From assembly GCA_963797185.1 (NCBI GenBank), contig CAWCON010000003.1:124001-188000 (forward strand): 64,000 nucleotides of DNA, given 5' to 3'. The stretch comes from CAWCON01 sp963797185 (lineage in GTDB: Bacteria; Patescibacteriota; Saccharimonadia; Saccharimonadales; UBA4665). The notes under the pieces were generated by a model. The model did no database searches and was not told the origin of the DNA. It saw nothing but the letters and a program-made list of their open reading frames with translations. The translations under genes and the position numbers were made by a program. Positions 8,081 to 16,198 of the stretch are shown here, one piece after another; the stretch's first letter is position 1, and every line of letters begins with the position of its first letter.

Positions 8081-9122
8081 ATGCATAGGCACCTTAGACA
8101 TCGTTGTCCATACCAGCACACTTTTCAGAATTGCGCTACTTGGCTTATGGGCTTTCTGCTCAGTATGGTTATCACGCCCATCTATACTGGCTTGGCATAT
8201 CGTTACTCATGGTGGAAAAAGCCACGCGACGACAGCAGTAACAGGGGAAAAAGCAAAAGTTTTCAATCAGTTCACGGAGAAAAGCACAAACGATTATCCC
8301 GACAATGGCGGGGGTAGTATTTGTCTTAGCCGTTATTATTGTAACTTTGGCAGCCAATTTGAGTCGTTCTCAAACATGGTTACCATTAGCTGCTTTTGCT
8401 GGTGCGGCTACTCGTTGGCTTAAGCCGATGATATCATAAATTTGCGAGGCAAGGGCGAAGGAGTTGCAGGATTATCATCGAAGATTCAAAGTGATGCTTA
8501 TAACTTAATTGCGCTTGTCGGTGGATGGTGGTTTTATGCCAAACTCGGTGTTGTCAGTATTCACATACCACTTGTATCGGGTTCATTACATCTTGGGTGG
8601 TTAATCGTACCACTATTCGTATTAGTAGTTGTTTCAACAGCCAATGCAGTTAATATTTCTGACGGTGTTGACGGCTTGGCTGGTGGTTGGCTTCAACAGC
8701 TTTGGTATCTATACGATAATTGCAGCTCTTGAGGGAAGTTTGGTGTTGCGGGTTTTTGTTTGACCGTTGTTGGCGCCTTATTTAGTTATACGTGGTTTAA
8801 TATTTACCCGGCGCGTTTTTTCATGGGTGATGTTGGCTCATTTGCTTTGGGACGGCGCTTGGCGTGGTGGCGATGTTAACAAATACAGTGTTATGCTGCC
8901 AATTATCGGACTGGTATTTGTTGCTGAGGCAGGTTCGTCCGTGTTACAGATTGCTTCGAAAAACTGCGAAATGGCAAAAAGATTTTCAAGATCGCGCCTA
9001 TTCATCATCATTTTGAGGCCAGCGGTTGGCCAGAGGCAAAAGTTACTATGCGATTTTGGGTAATTGGGCAAGTTGCTGCCATTGCCGGCTTAATCGTATT
9101 TTTAATAGGGAAGTATCTATAA
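8081..9122 (+). pseudogene. mraY: mraY, multiple frameshifts
   Basis: MraY transfers phospho-MurNAc-pentapeptide to undecaprenyl phosphate, forming lipid I. Pieces of the enzyme occur in order across shifting frames: FLLSMVITPIYTGLAYR, then TIPTMAGVVFVLAV (the family's PTMGG region), then DDIINLRGKGEGVAGL with the catalytic Asp pair. Next come NAVNISDGVDGLAGG (the second Asp-rich motif), FGIYTIIAALEGS, FFMGDVGSFA and the IHHHFE motif, ending GQVAAIAGLIVFLIGKYL and TAA 9120-9122. At least four single-base indels are needed. Every catalytic motif survives, which argues for sequence error or very recent damage. MraY should be essential here because murG and the PBP gene are adjacent. Confidence 0.85.
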
Positions 9123-9126
9123 ACAT

Positions 9127-10317
9127 ATGGACGTTCGAACACAACAACGTCCTGACCACGAAGCCTGAGTCTCGAACTACCTCGGCGTCACAAGCCCGAT
9201 TATTGGGTACTGGCATTATGCATGATACTTCTCGCTATAGGTTTGGTGGTTGTTTACTCGATTAGCCCGGCATTAAGCTTAGTTAATAATGTCAGCACAA
9301 ATTATTACGTTTATAAGCAGGTAATTGCTATCATCTTGAGCATCATAGCTTTTTTTGTGGTCGCCCATATTCCACTTGATCGTTGGCGCCAAGCATATAA
9401 ACCGTTGTTGATCATTGCTATACTTGCAACACTTTTAGCTCTTGTTATGCCGGTTAATGCTCAGTACCCGGCGCACCGGTGGATTCGATTGGGTGGTTTC
9501 TCATTTCAGTCAGTGGAGCTCCTCAAATTTGCAATTTTAATCTGGCTGGCAGGTATGTTGAGTAAAGCTGTCAAGGACGGACTTATTACAAGCTGGAAGA
9601 CATTAAGGATGTTACTTATTACCGTGGGCGTCATTGGGGTGGTTGTAGCGGGTATTCAGAGTGATCTTGGGTCAACAGGTGTTATGGTGGTTATGATTGG
9701 TATGATGGCGTTTGTGGCTGGTCTACCAATGAAGCGGATACTACTCATTACAGGCATTATTCTACTAGTTGGGATACTAGCAATTTCAACGACTGGCTAT
9801 CGAAGAGCCCGTCTCGAAACTTTTTTACATCCTCAGCAGAACTGTCAGGGCTCTGGTCTGCAGGCGTGCCAGGCGCTCATAGCTGTTGGATCGGGCGGTA
9901 TAGATGGTTTGGGATTGGGCGTAGTGTCGAAGCATATGGATATTTACCCGAGTCTGGCAACGACTCAATTTTCGCAATCTATGGTGAGAAATTTGGATTT
10001 ATCGGTTCGGTTATACTGCTCGCCCTGTTACGTAGCATCTATTTTCAAGTGATAAAAATATTATAGAACGGGCGCCGAACGACTTTACTCGATTACTGGT
10101 AGTTGGGCGTTCTGGCATGGCTCAGCATCCAAACTTTTATTAACGTTGGTGCAATGCTTGGGTTATTACCACTCAAGGGTATCACATTGCCATTTATTAG
10201 TTATGGTGGAACAAGTGTAGTCTTTATTATGGCGGCTATGGGACTTGTTTTTCAGGTATCAGGGTATACTACATATACAACACCATTAGCAGAAAGGGAA
10301 GAAGGGAAACACTATGA
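9127..10317 (+). pseudogene. ftsW: ftsW, multiple frameshifts
   Basis: FtsW is the SEDS glycosyltransferase that polymerises septal peptidoglycan with its cognate class B PBP. An N-terminal MDVRTQQRP is followed, after frame changes, by RRHKPDYWVLALCMILLAIG. A long intact frame (9222-9860) has several membrane helices and HRWIRLGGFSFQSVELLK, with ISTTGYRRAR further on. Then come SVEAYGYLPESGNDSIFAI with EKFGFIG, and finally LPLKGITLPFISYGGTS, the family signature. At least four indels separate these. The last frame visible runs to 10384, but a TGA at 10315-10317 overlapping the murG ATG as ATGA is the more natural end, so that is used here. Confidence 0.83.
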
Positions 10318-11480
10318 CAACGATCGTTCTGACGGGCGGCGGGTCAGGGGGACATATAACTCCGTTACTCGCAGTCGCTCATGAACTCAAACGCATAAAA
10401 CCAGATGCTCGTATAGTTTATATCGGTCAAACCGGTGATAACTTAGCAAGCGTTGTGGCTAACAGTAATCTTTTTGATGAGATTTATAGTGTCCAGGCGG
10501 GGAAGTTCCGTCGCTATAATAAAAGTAAACTTGCTCAGCTGGTTGATATCCCAACAATAGCCAAGAATATACGAGATTTTGGACGGCTTATTTTGGGTCT
10601 ATGGCAGAGCTGGTGGCTACTGAAACGAATAAAACCAAATGTAATTTTTATAAAAGGTGGGTATGTTGGCGTTCCAGTTGGTTTAGCGGCTGCAAAGCAG
10701 CACATCCCCTATATTACGCATGATTCGGACGCTATTCCTGGTCTTGCGAATCGGATTATAGCTCGTTGGACAACGGCATATGCCGTTGCTTTGCCGAAAG
10801 AAACATACCCACACTATCCACCAGAAAAAACCTTTGTAGTTGGTGTGCCCGTGGCTGAGAACTTTCAATTAATTACTCCGGCTACGCAGCAGCAGTTTCG
10901 TGAGGAGCTACATCTTGGTAGTGCCAAACAAATATTACTCGTGACGGGAGGGGGACAGGGAGCGCAACAACTAAATCGTGCCATAGCGGATTGTAGCCGG
11001 GACCTTTTGAAGAAATACCAGGAAATGATGATTGTTATAGCGGTGGGCCATAAGAATGAAAAAGAAATGACCACGTTTTACCACACTCATTTAGATAAAG
11101 AAGAGCAGAAGAGGGTAATTATTAAGGATTACCTAGAGGATCTCTATCGTTACAGTGGTGCTGCCGATTTAATTGTCACTAGAGCTGGAGCAACTTCTAT
11201 AGCAGAATTTGCTGCTCAGGCTAAAGCTTGTATCTTAGTGCCAAATCCATACCTAACTGCGGGACATCAATTGAAAAATGCTCAATTGCTTGCAGATAAG
11301 GGTGCTGTCTCCATCGTTAATGATGACAAGCTAACCAATTCAAAGAAACTGATGGAAACTATAATTACTCTACTTGAGTCCCCGCATGATAGAGAGATAC
11401 TTGGCCAGCAACTCCATAAATTTGCTCACAGAACGGCCGCTAAAGAGCTTGCTCAGCTATTGTTAAATACTGTATCCTAA
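10314..11480 (+). CDS. murG: UDP-GlcNAc:lipid I GlcNAc transferase MurG
   Basis: Adds GlcNAc to lipid I on the inner membrane face, giving lipid II. The 388-residue protein has the N-terminal TGGGSGGHITPLLAV glycine loop, FIKGGYVGVPVGLAA, the inter-domain LVTGGGQGAQQLNRA motif, and the C-terminal donor site with VTRAGATSIAEF and PNPYLTAGHQLKNA. Length is close to the usual 350-390. GAAGAAGGGA lies just upstream of the ATG, and ATGA overlap with the ftsW reading frame indicates translational coupling. From here downstream the sequence no longer shows the frameshifts of the preceding genes. Confidence 0.96.
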   Translation: MTTIVLTGGGSGGHITPLLAVAHELKRIKPDARIVYIGQTGDNLASVVANSNLFDEIYSVQAGKFRRYNKSKLAQLVDIPTIAKNIRDFGRLILGLWQSWWLLKRIKPNVIFIKGGYVGVPVGLAAAKQHIPYITHDSDAIPGLANRIIARWTTAYAVALPKETYPHYPPEKTFVVGVPVAENFQLITPATQQQFREELHLGSAKQILLVTGGGQGAQQLNRAIADCSRDLLKKYQEMMIVIAVGHKNEKEMTTFYHTHLDKEEQKRVIIKDYLEDLYRYSGAADLIVTRAGATSIAEFAAQAKACILVPNPYLTAGHQLKNAQLLADKGAVSIVNDDKLTNSKKLMETIITLLESPHDREILGQQLHKFAHRTAAKELAQLLLNTVS

Positions 11481-11505
11481 GGAATCATTGAGGCAGAGTA
11501 AAATA

Positions 11506-12444
11506 ATGTTATTCAAAAAAAATAAAAATTCACCGATTGCTCAAAGGCAGCCAAGTCGAACACTTGGTGTATCAAAACGCAGCAAATTTTCATATTATGA
11601 TTCACGTGCTCCTCGGGAAGCACAGCCAATAAGGCGTCCGTCAGAGCAACCAACGTCGACTGTTCTGAAAGACCGGGCAAAGAAGCGATCTCCTGTCCCG
11701 ACTGTATTCGTAAGTGTTATTATTGCCGTATTGTTGATAGATATCCTATGGCTTGAGACATCACCTAGAGTTATCGTTGATGAACCGAACAATGCAGCTG
11801 CTCAACTACTTATTCGTCCTACTGATATTTATGAGCGTGCAGCTCAAAAGTTATTCGCTGCTTCAGCTGGTAATCGTACAAAGGTAACTATCAATACTGC
11901 TGCTATCGATATGAGAATGCAGCGTGAATTCCCAGAACTAAGTAATGTCTCGATCACATTGCCGTTATTTGGGCATCAACCAACACTGTATCTTGACCCA
12001 ACCACACCAGTCGCGATCTTAAATGTACAACCTTCAGACTATTATCTGATAAGTCCAACGGGGATAATACTCAAGAATTTGCCTCTTACAACAGTCAACG
12101 TTCTAAAATTACCGATTGTAACAGATCAGAATAATCTAAACGTGGCAATTGGGCAGCCGGTTCTAGTAGAGAGCGACATCAGCTTTATTGACACTGTTAT
12201 CGCTCAGCTTCAAGCCTATAAAATAGGTATATCTAGTCTCACAATTCCTCAGGGGACTCGGGAGCTTGATGTACATCTTCAAAATGTTCCATATTATGTC
12301 GAGTTCAATCTTAACGATGGTAGTACCGACATGTCCCAACAAATAGGGACGTTCCTTGCTACTCGTAAATATTTAATTGCTCAGAATATAACTCCTGCAC
12401 AATATATTAATGCTCAAGTACCAGGCAGGGTCTACTACAAATAG
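11506..12444 (+). CDS. ftsQ: FtsQ/DivIB-like division protein
   Basis: A bitopic division protein. The cytosolic N-terminus (about 65 residues) is basic and Pro/Arg-rich (QRQPSRTLGVSKRSKFSYYD). A membrane helix (TVFVSVIIAVLLIDILWL, about 66-84) follows, then an external domain with a POTRA-like beginning (TDIYERAAQKLFAASAGNRTKVTINTAAI) and the beta segment ISPTGIIL typical of FtsQ. Total about 312 residues. The position directly after murG fits the dcw order. A TTG at 11488 preceded by AAGGA is a possible longer start (318 residues); ATG 11506 gives the more usual N-terminus. No ftsA or ftsZ follows; the cluster ends here. Confidence 0.8.
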   Translation: MLFKKNKNSPIAQRQPSRTLGVSKRSKFSYYDSRAPREAQPIRRPSEQPTSTVLKDRAKKRSPVPTVFVSVIIAVLLIDILWLETSPRVIVDEPNNAAAQLLIRPTDIYERAAQKLFAASAGNRTKVTINTAAIDMRMQREFPELSNVSITLPLFGHQPTLYLDPTTPVAILNVQPSDYYLISPTGIILKNLPLTTVNVLKLPIVTDQNNLNVAIGQPVLVESDISFIDTVIAQLQAYKIGISSLTIPQGTRELDVHLQNVPYYVEFNLNDGSTDMSQQIGTFLATRKYLIAQNITPAQYINAQVPGRVYYK

Positions 12445-13334
12445 GGGAGAGCACAGATATAGGGTAGGTAGTAATCTTGATCGGCGTGCTATCCTGGTTG
12501 GGGATGAAAACAGATAGGTATTGAGACAGTGATATTTTTACGGCCGCACCAGGTCAAAAAACAGCACCACTGCTCCTCTCTACTCTCTAGTTCGTTTTTT
12601 GTTCACATAGTTTTGTAGGATATAATTGTAAAAAATATATTATGTAACCTGAATATAGTGATATGTCAAATTTTAGGGTAGAGTGGGGCAGCAGAGAGGG
12701 ATGCATACAAGAGTATGAAATATTACAAAAAGCAAGTATTTTTCACGATAAGACTGTGGAAAAGTCAAATAGCGTCGCAATTATTAAGTGAACGCTAGAG
12801 TCATGTTGTAAGGTTTATAGGTGTATACGCACTATAAGACGGATGAATTACACTAACACACAGTGCAATAACAACGTACGTGTCATTATTTATGAAACTT
12901 GCCATAACAACTCCCCTACAACGAGGTATAAGTAGACTACTTCTAAATCAATATTAGAGTCGTAAAATATACATTGTGCGACGTCATGTGTATGACCACA
13001 AATGCATTGCCCCGCGGCTTGGTCTGCCGGTTTGTTGCCCACCCAAAACAATTTTCAAAATCATTTTGTGCTTACCTGCTTGTGTGATGGCTGCTTATTT
13101 ATTGATTTCCTTATATCCCACTAGTTGTCTTAATGAGCTTTCCTGTTCGTATTTTGTATAGCTAATACCCAAGTATTATTATCAAGCACCTCTGGTCGAC
13201 TGGTGTAATAACAGGGGTCGTTTCTGATTGGATACCCTAGTCAGCCCGTCTACAACCATCAGTTTATTAACAGATTGAGTGATCTGTTAATAAACGGTAA
13301 AAGTTATGCTGAAGAGAGAGAACGCAGAGAGTAT
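12445..13334 (+). other. 890-bp region without a convincing gene
   Basis: The longest gene-free stretch in the window. It is AT-rich with stop codons in all frames. A 42-codon frame (12663-12791, beginning MSNFRVEWGS) and a 61-codon frame (12976-13161, Cys-rich) are the only plus-strand candidates; neither has a ribosome binding site or a credible domain. The first 150 bp show partial self-complementarity between GGGGAGAGCACAG near 12444 and the CTGCTCCTCTC stretch near 12570, followed by a TTTTTTG run (about 12596), as in an RNA ending at a terminator. A 14-bp palindrome lies at the far end. It may be a decayed gene, an RNA locus or a control region. Confidence 0.35.
13262..13295 (-). terminator. 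14-bp perfect hairpin downstream of the sigma4/HARE gene
   Basis: GTTTATTAACAGAT (13262-13275) pairs perfectly with ATCTGTTAATAAAC (13282-13295) around a 6-nt loop. It lies 40 bp beyond the stop codon of the minus-strand gene, where a terminator is expected, but there is no U-tract and the stem is AT-rich. A protein-binding palindrome is an alternative. Confidence 0.4.
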
Positions 13335-14378
13335 TTATTCTGCTTCAGAAAGACCGTAGGTAGCCTTAGCTACTCGTTTAAATTGAGGTTTGCCTTGTAG
13401 GTTCAATAGGATAGTTGTTTCTTTCACGAAACGACTCTTTAAGACACGCTTAACGATCTCATCGCGATGTAATGGCTCTCCAGCTTCACGCAGTACTTCT
13501 GTGATAATGTCGGAGACAGTTCCCTTTTTATAGCCCCATTCTTTGAGAGCATAAATGCCGCGTCCAATAAGTACGAACCGGTCGTCCTTAATCAGCTCGT
13601 TATGAATTGCCTGTGTTGTAACGTCTTTTCTCTTAAAATCAGACTGTTTAATAGTGTTGGCAATCTCGTTAAAGTGCATGTGACGGCCATTCTCTTTTAG
13701 AATAACGTAGATTTTATCACGAATATTCTTTGGGTTGACCATAGGCCATTTAATAAGTCCCCAGCGGCCATTTAGAGTAGCTAGCTGCTTTGATATGCTG
13801 GCGAGTGCCTGAACCTGCTTAGTGTCAGTAATAGCTGTCTCAGTAGCAATCTGAGCGAGCATAGCTGGTTCCCCAATCTTCTGAATTGCTTCAACAATCT
13901 TAGCAACATTGTTTTTCATTGTCTTTTCATCAAACACTTGAGCAATGCCGACGGAATAATGATAAAAGTCGTTTTCTTCAATAATTGTTATCTTTGGGCA
14001 CAGTTCTGCTAAGAATGCTACTCGAGATTGATCTATTCGACTATTAGTAGTGCTTAGCTTGGCCGTTAAGTCACTAATACGAGCAGCCTTGCCCATCGTA
14101 TTTAATTTGTCTAAGAATAATTGTTGTATCTCTGTTACGTGAGGAAGATTCTCCCCTGCTGTTTTGAGACGTTGGACTACAGATTTCTCAAGTTGACGCA
14201 CTCGTTCTCTAGTAATACCGAGCAACTCACCAATCTGTTCAAGAGTCTCTTTTCTTTCGAAGAGTCCAAAACGACGCGAAATAATCTCACGTTCTCGTTC
14301 GCGCTCTATGGTATTTAAAATCGTGGTTATATACTCTTCGATGTTAATAGTCGACTTCGGAGTACTTGGTGTTGTCAT
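13335..14378 (-). CDS. Sigma-70 region 4-like / HARE-HTH transcription regulator
   Basis: A 347-residue cytosolic protein. Residues about 24-72 resemble sigma-70 region 4, with a helix-turn-helix (ETLEQIGELLGITRERVRQLEK) of the kind that contacts the -35 element. No region 2 is present, so it cannot act alone as a sigma factor. The C-terminal half contains winged-helix segments of the HARE-HTH/RpoE-delta kind: RDKIYVILKENGRHMHFNEI near 217-240 and VSDIITEVLREAGEPLHRDE near 290. Similar fusions are widespread in CPR genomes. The likely role is an RNA polymerase-associated or DNA-binding regulator. The leader is about 35 nt from a strong promoter and carries AGGGAAG before ATG. Confidence 0.75.
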   Translation of the reverse strand: MTTPSTPKSTINIEEYITTILNTIEREREREIISRRFGLFERKETLEQIGELLGITRERVRQLEKSVVQRLKTAGENLPHVTEIQQLFLDKLNTMGKAARISDLTAKLSTTNSRIDQSRVAFLAELCPKITIIEENDFYHYSVGIAQVFDEKTMKNNVAKIVEAIQKIGEPAMLAQIATETAITDTKQVQALASISKQLATLNGRWGLIKWPMVNPKNIRDKIYVILKENGRHMHFNEIANTIKQSDFKRKDVTTQAIHNELIKDDRFVLIGRGIYALKEWGYKKGTVSDIITEVLREAGEPLHRDEIVKRVLKSRFVKETTILLNLQGKPQFKRVAKATYGLSEAE

Positions 14379-14420
14379 TGTATAAACTTCCCTATCTGTA
14401 GTTTCACTTTAGGATACTTA

Positions 14421-14449
14421 ATTATAAAACGTAAGCCTTAGAAAGTCAA
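14421..14449 (-). promoter_or_regulatory. Strong promoter for the sigma4/HARE gene
   Basis: On the minus strand TTGACT (14444-14449), a 17-bp spacer and TATAAT (14421-14426). Transcription should begin near 14414, giving a leader of about 35 nt with AGGGAAG ahead of ATG 14378. Unlike many promoters here, this one is not leaderless. Confidence 0.7.
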
Positions 14450-14576
14450 GACTAAAATGTCTATAAAAATATTGTAGCACTATCTGGACGAAGATGTGGA
14501 TTCTGTGTTGTAGAAATACCATTGCGCAACAACTTGCCAAGATGGCAAATTGTGGAAAAGTTTATGGGAATAATCT

Positions 14577-16187
14577 TTAGTTCTGTGTTGTCGAGTAGAT
14601 GTATGGCCAGTTAAGTGTGTAGTCATTACCAACAAGGGTTTGAGACAACGCTAAGTTAGGCTTTACGGCCCAATAGAAGCCTGTTGCTTGGTAAAGCGGG
14701 ATAATAGCTAACTCGTTCACAATGTCCGCATTTAATTGCTGTAGAAGCTTTAGGCGTGCCGTAGCATTGAAAGTCTCAGATGCCTGAGTGTAAATGGCAT
14801 CTATTGTCGGATCACTAAACTCGGGGCTATCAATAACTACTTCGCCTGCGATATCGCTTGTATCAGCTATTCCGCTACCACCACCGAGGAATGTAAGGTC
14901 ACCAATGTCACCGGTTCCCACGTCAGAGTAGTAGGTAGATTCGACTGTGATTGGATTCAATTGAAGTGTGATGCCGATAGGGGCAAGTTCTTGCTGTAGT
15001 ACAGTGGCTAACTTATCCTCTAGGGGTGAATAGTACGTGAACGTGAGACTTAAACCGTTGGCGTAGCCAGCTTGGGTAAGTAATGTTTTTGCTGCAGAAA
15101 GATTAATAGTTGGGCGAACTATGCTTGGGTTGTAGCCCGGAATTAATTGTGAAACTAGTTGAGTTGCTGGAGTACCCGTACCATTTCTCGCGCTAGCAAG
15201 AGCGATTGGATCAACCGTATCGTAAATGGCCTGGCGCACCTTTAGATTCTGAATAGGTGAGCCTTTTTTAAGAACATTCGGGACTAAGAATGTGATTGAA
15301 CCTTGTGCTGGTTGGTATAGCGAATAGCCATCGGCTTTAACGGTATTAAGAGTTGCAGGTAGTGTGCTGTCAGCGAGGTCGGCTAGATCAAGCTTATTGT
15401 CTTTAAGGGCGGTAAGCTGGGACTGAACAGTTTGATATGCAGAGAAATCAATTTCTTGGACAGTAGGTTTAGCCCCGTGGTATCCACTAAATGCTTCGAG
15501 CTGTAACAGACTGCTGGTAAATGTTGTCCCTGCCTTAATATCGTATGGACCGGTACCGGTGCTGGCGCTATCAGGAGTACTGGAACTGGTATCATAAATC
15601 CAAATCTGGGTCAGTTGTTTTGTTAAAATTGCATCAGGTTGAGTAGTGGTGATCGTCACCGTGTCAGGATCGGTTGCCACCGCTGTCTTGATATCTTCGG
15701 TATAGGCTTCAATGCCCGGATTGGTAAGATTGTCATTAATACTGGCAGCTACTTGGGTTGCAGTCATGGTTGTGCCGTCGTGGAACTTTACTCCTTGGGC
15801 TAATTTGAAGACCCAAGTATCGGTATTTGGGTTAGTCCAACTTGTGGCGAGGTCGGGTACTACTTGACTGTTCTTGAAAGTGGTTAATCCTTCAAAAACT
15901 TGGTTGTTTAAGGCAGTAGGAAAATCAGCAAAGTCCATATTGGGATACCAGGTAGTTTCAAAAGGAGCCTCATAAATACCTACCCTTAATAAGGACACGT
16001 TGTTATGAGTTACCGTACTAGCAGCTTGCTTTGATGGTTTTAGGCGTGCGAATACAACAATAGCTAAGGCGACGGCTATAACGAATAACGTAACCAGTAC
16101 TCCCCAAGACCAAAGCGGTAACTTGTTCTTAGTAATTCCTAATACTGGGGTTGGTGATGAACTAACTTTATTTTCTTGTGGATTCAT
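14577..16187 (-). CDS. Peptide-type ABC transporter substrate-binding protein (copy 1)
   Basis: An SBP_bac_5 (OppA/DppA-like) extracellular solute-binding protein of 536 residues, anchored by an N-terminal membrane helix (about 25-47, LWSWGVLVTLFVIAVALAIVV) rather than a lipobox. Family features follow: LRVGIYEAPFETTWYPNM near the mature start, FEGLTTFKN, LATSWTNPNTDTWVFKLAQG, VKFHDGTTMTATQVAAS, IPGYNPSIV, and LLTQAGYANGLSLTFTY. The product would hold oligopeptides or another solute at the cell surface. It lies 11 bp downstream of a paralogue in the same direction, so the two are an operon or a tandem duplication. No permease or ATPase genes are adjacent, so it may work with a transporter encoded elsewhere, or as a surface scavenger. 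Confidence 0.88.
   Translation of the reverse strand: MNPQENKVSSSPTPVLGITKNKLPLWSWGVLVTLFVIAVALAIVVFARLKPSKQAASTVTHNNVSLLRVGIYEAPFETTWYPNMDFADFPTALNNQVFEGLTTFKNSQVVPDLATSWTNPNTDTWVFKLAQGVKFHDGTTMTATQVAASINDNLTNPGIEAYTEDIKTAVATDPDTVTITTTQPDAILTKQLTQIWIYDTSSSTPDSASTGTGPYDIKAGTTFTSSLLQLEAFSGYHGAKPTVQEIDFSAYQTVQSQLTALKDNKLDLADLADSTLPATLNTVKADGYSLYQPAQGSITFLVPNVLKKGSPIQNLKVRQAIYDTVDPIALASARNGTGTPATQLVSQLIPGYNPSIVRPTINLSAAKTLLTQAGYANGLSLTFTYYSPLEDKLATVLQQELAPIGITLQLNPITVESTYYSDVGTGDIGDLTFLGGGSGIADTSDIAGEVVIDSPEFSDPTIDAIYTQASETFNATARLKLLQQLNADIVNELAIIPLYQATGFYWAVKPNLALSQTLVGNDYTLNWPYIYSTTQN
15541..15695 (-). repeat. Identical 155-bp tract shared with the paralogous gene (copy 1)
   Basis: Identical base for base to 17157-17311. 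A second tract of 85 bp, 15718-15802, is identical to 17334-17418; only 22 bp between the tracts differ. The surrounding coding sequence of the two genes is clearly diverged, so these blocks indicate recent gene conversion rather than a young duplication. Confidence 0.9.
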
Positions 16188-16198
16188 TTGTTTGGCCT

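Noticed and set aside
12663..12791. A 42-codon frame MSNFRVEWGS...
   Set aside because: The nearest -10-like TATAGT ends only about 3 nt before ATG and the peptide has no features. It could be real but cannot be supported from sequence.
12976..13161. A 61-codon Cys-rich frame in the gene desert
   Set aside because: No ribosome binding site, no leaderless promoter geometry, no domain, and proline/cysteine-rich composition typical of chance frames.
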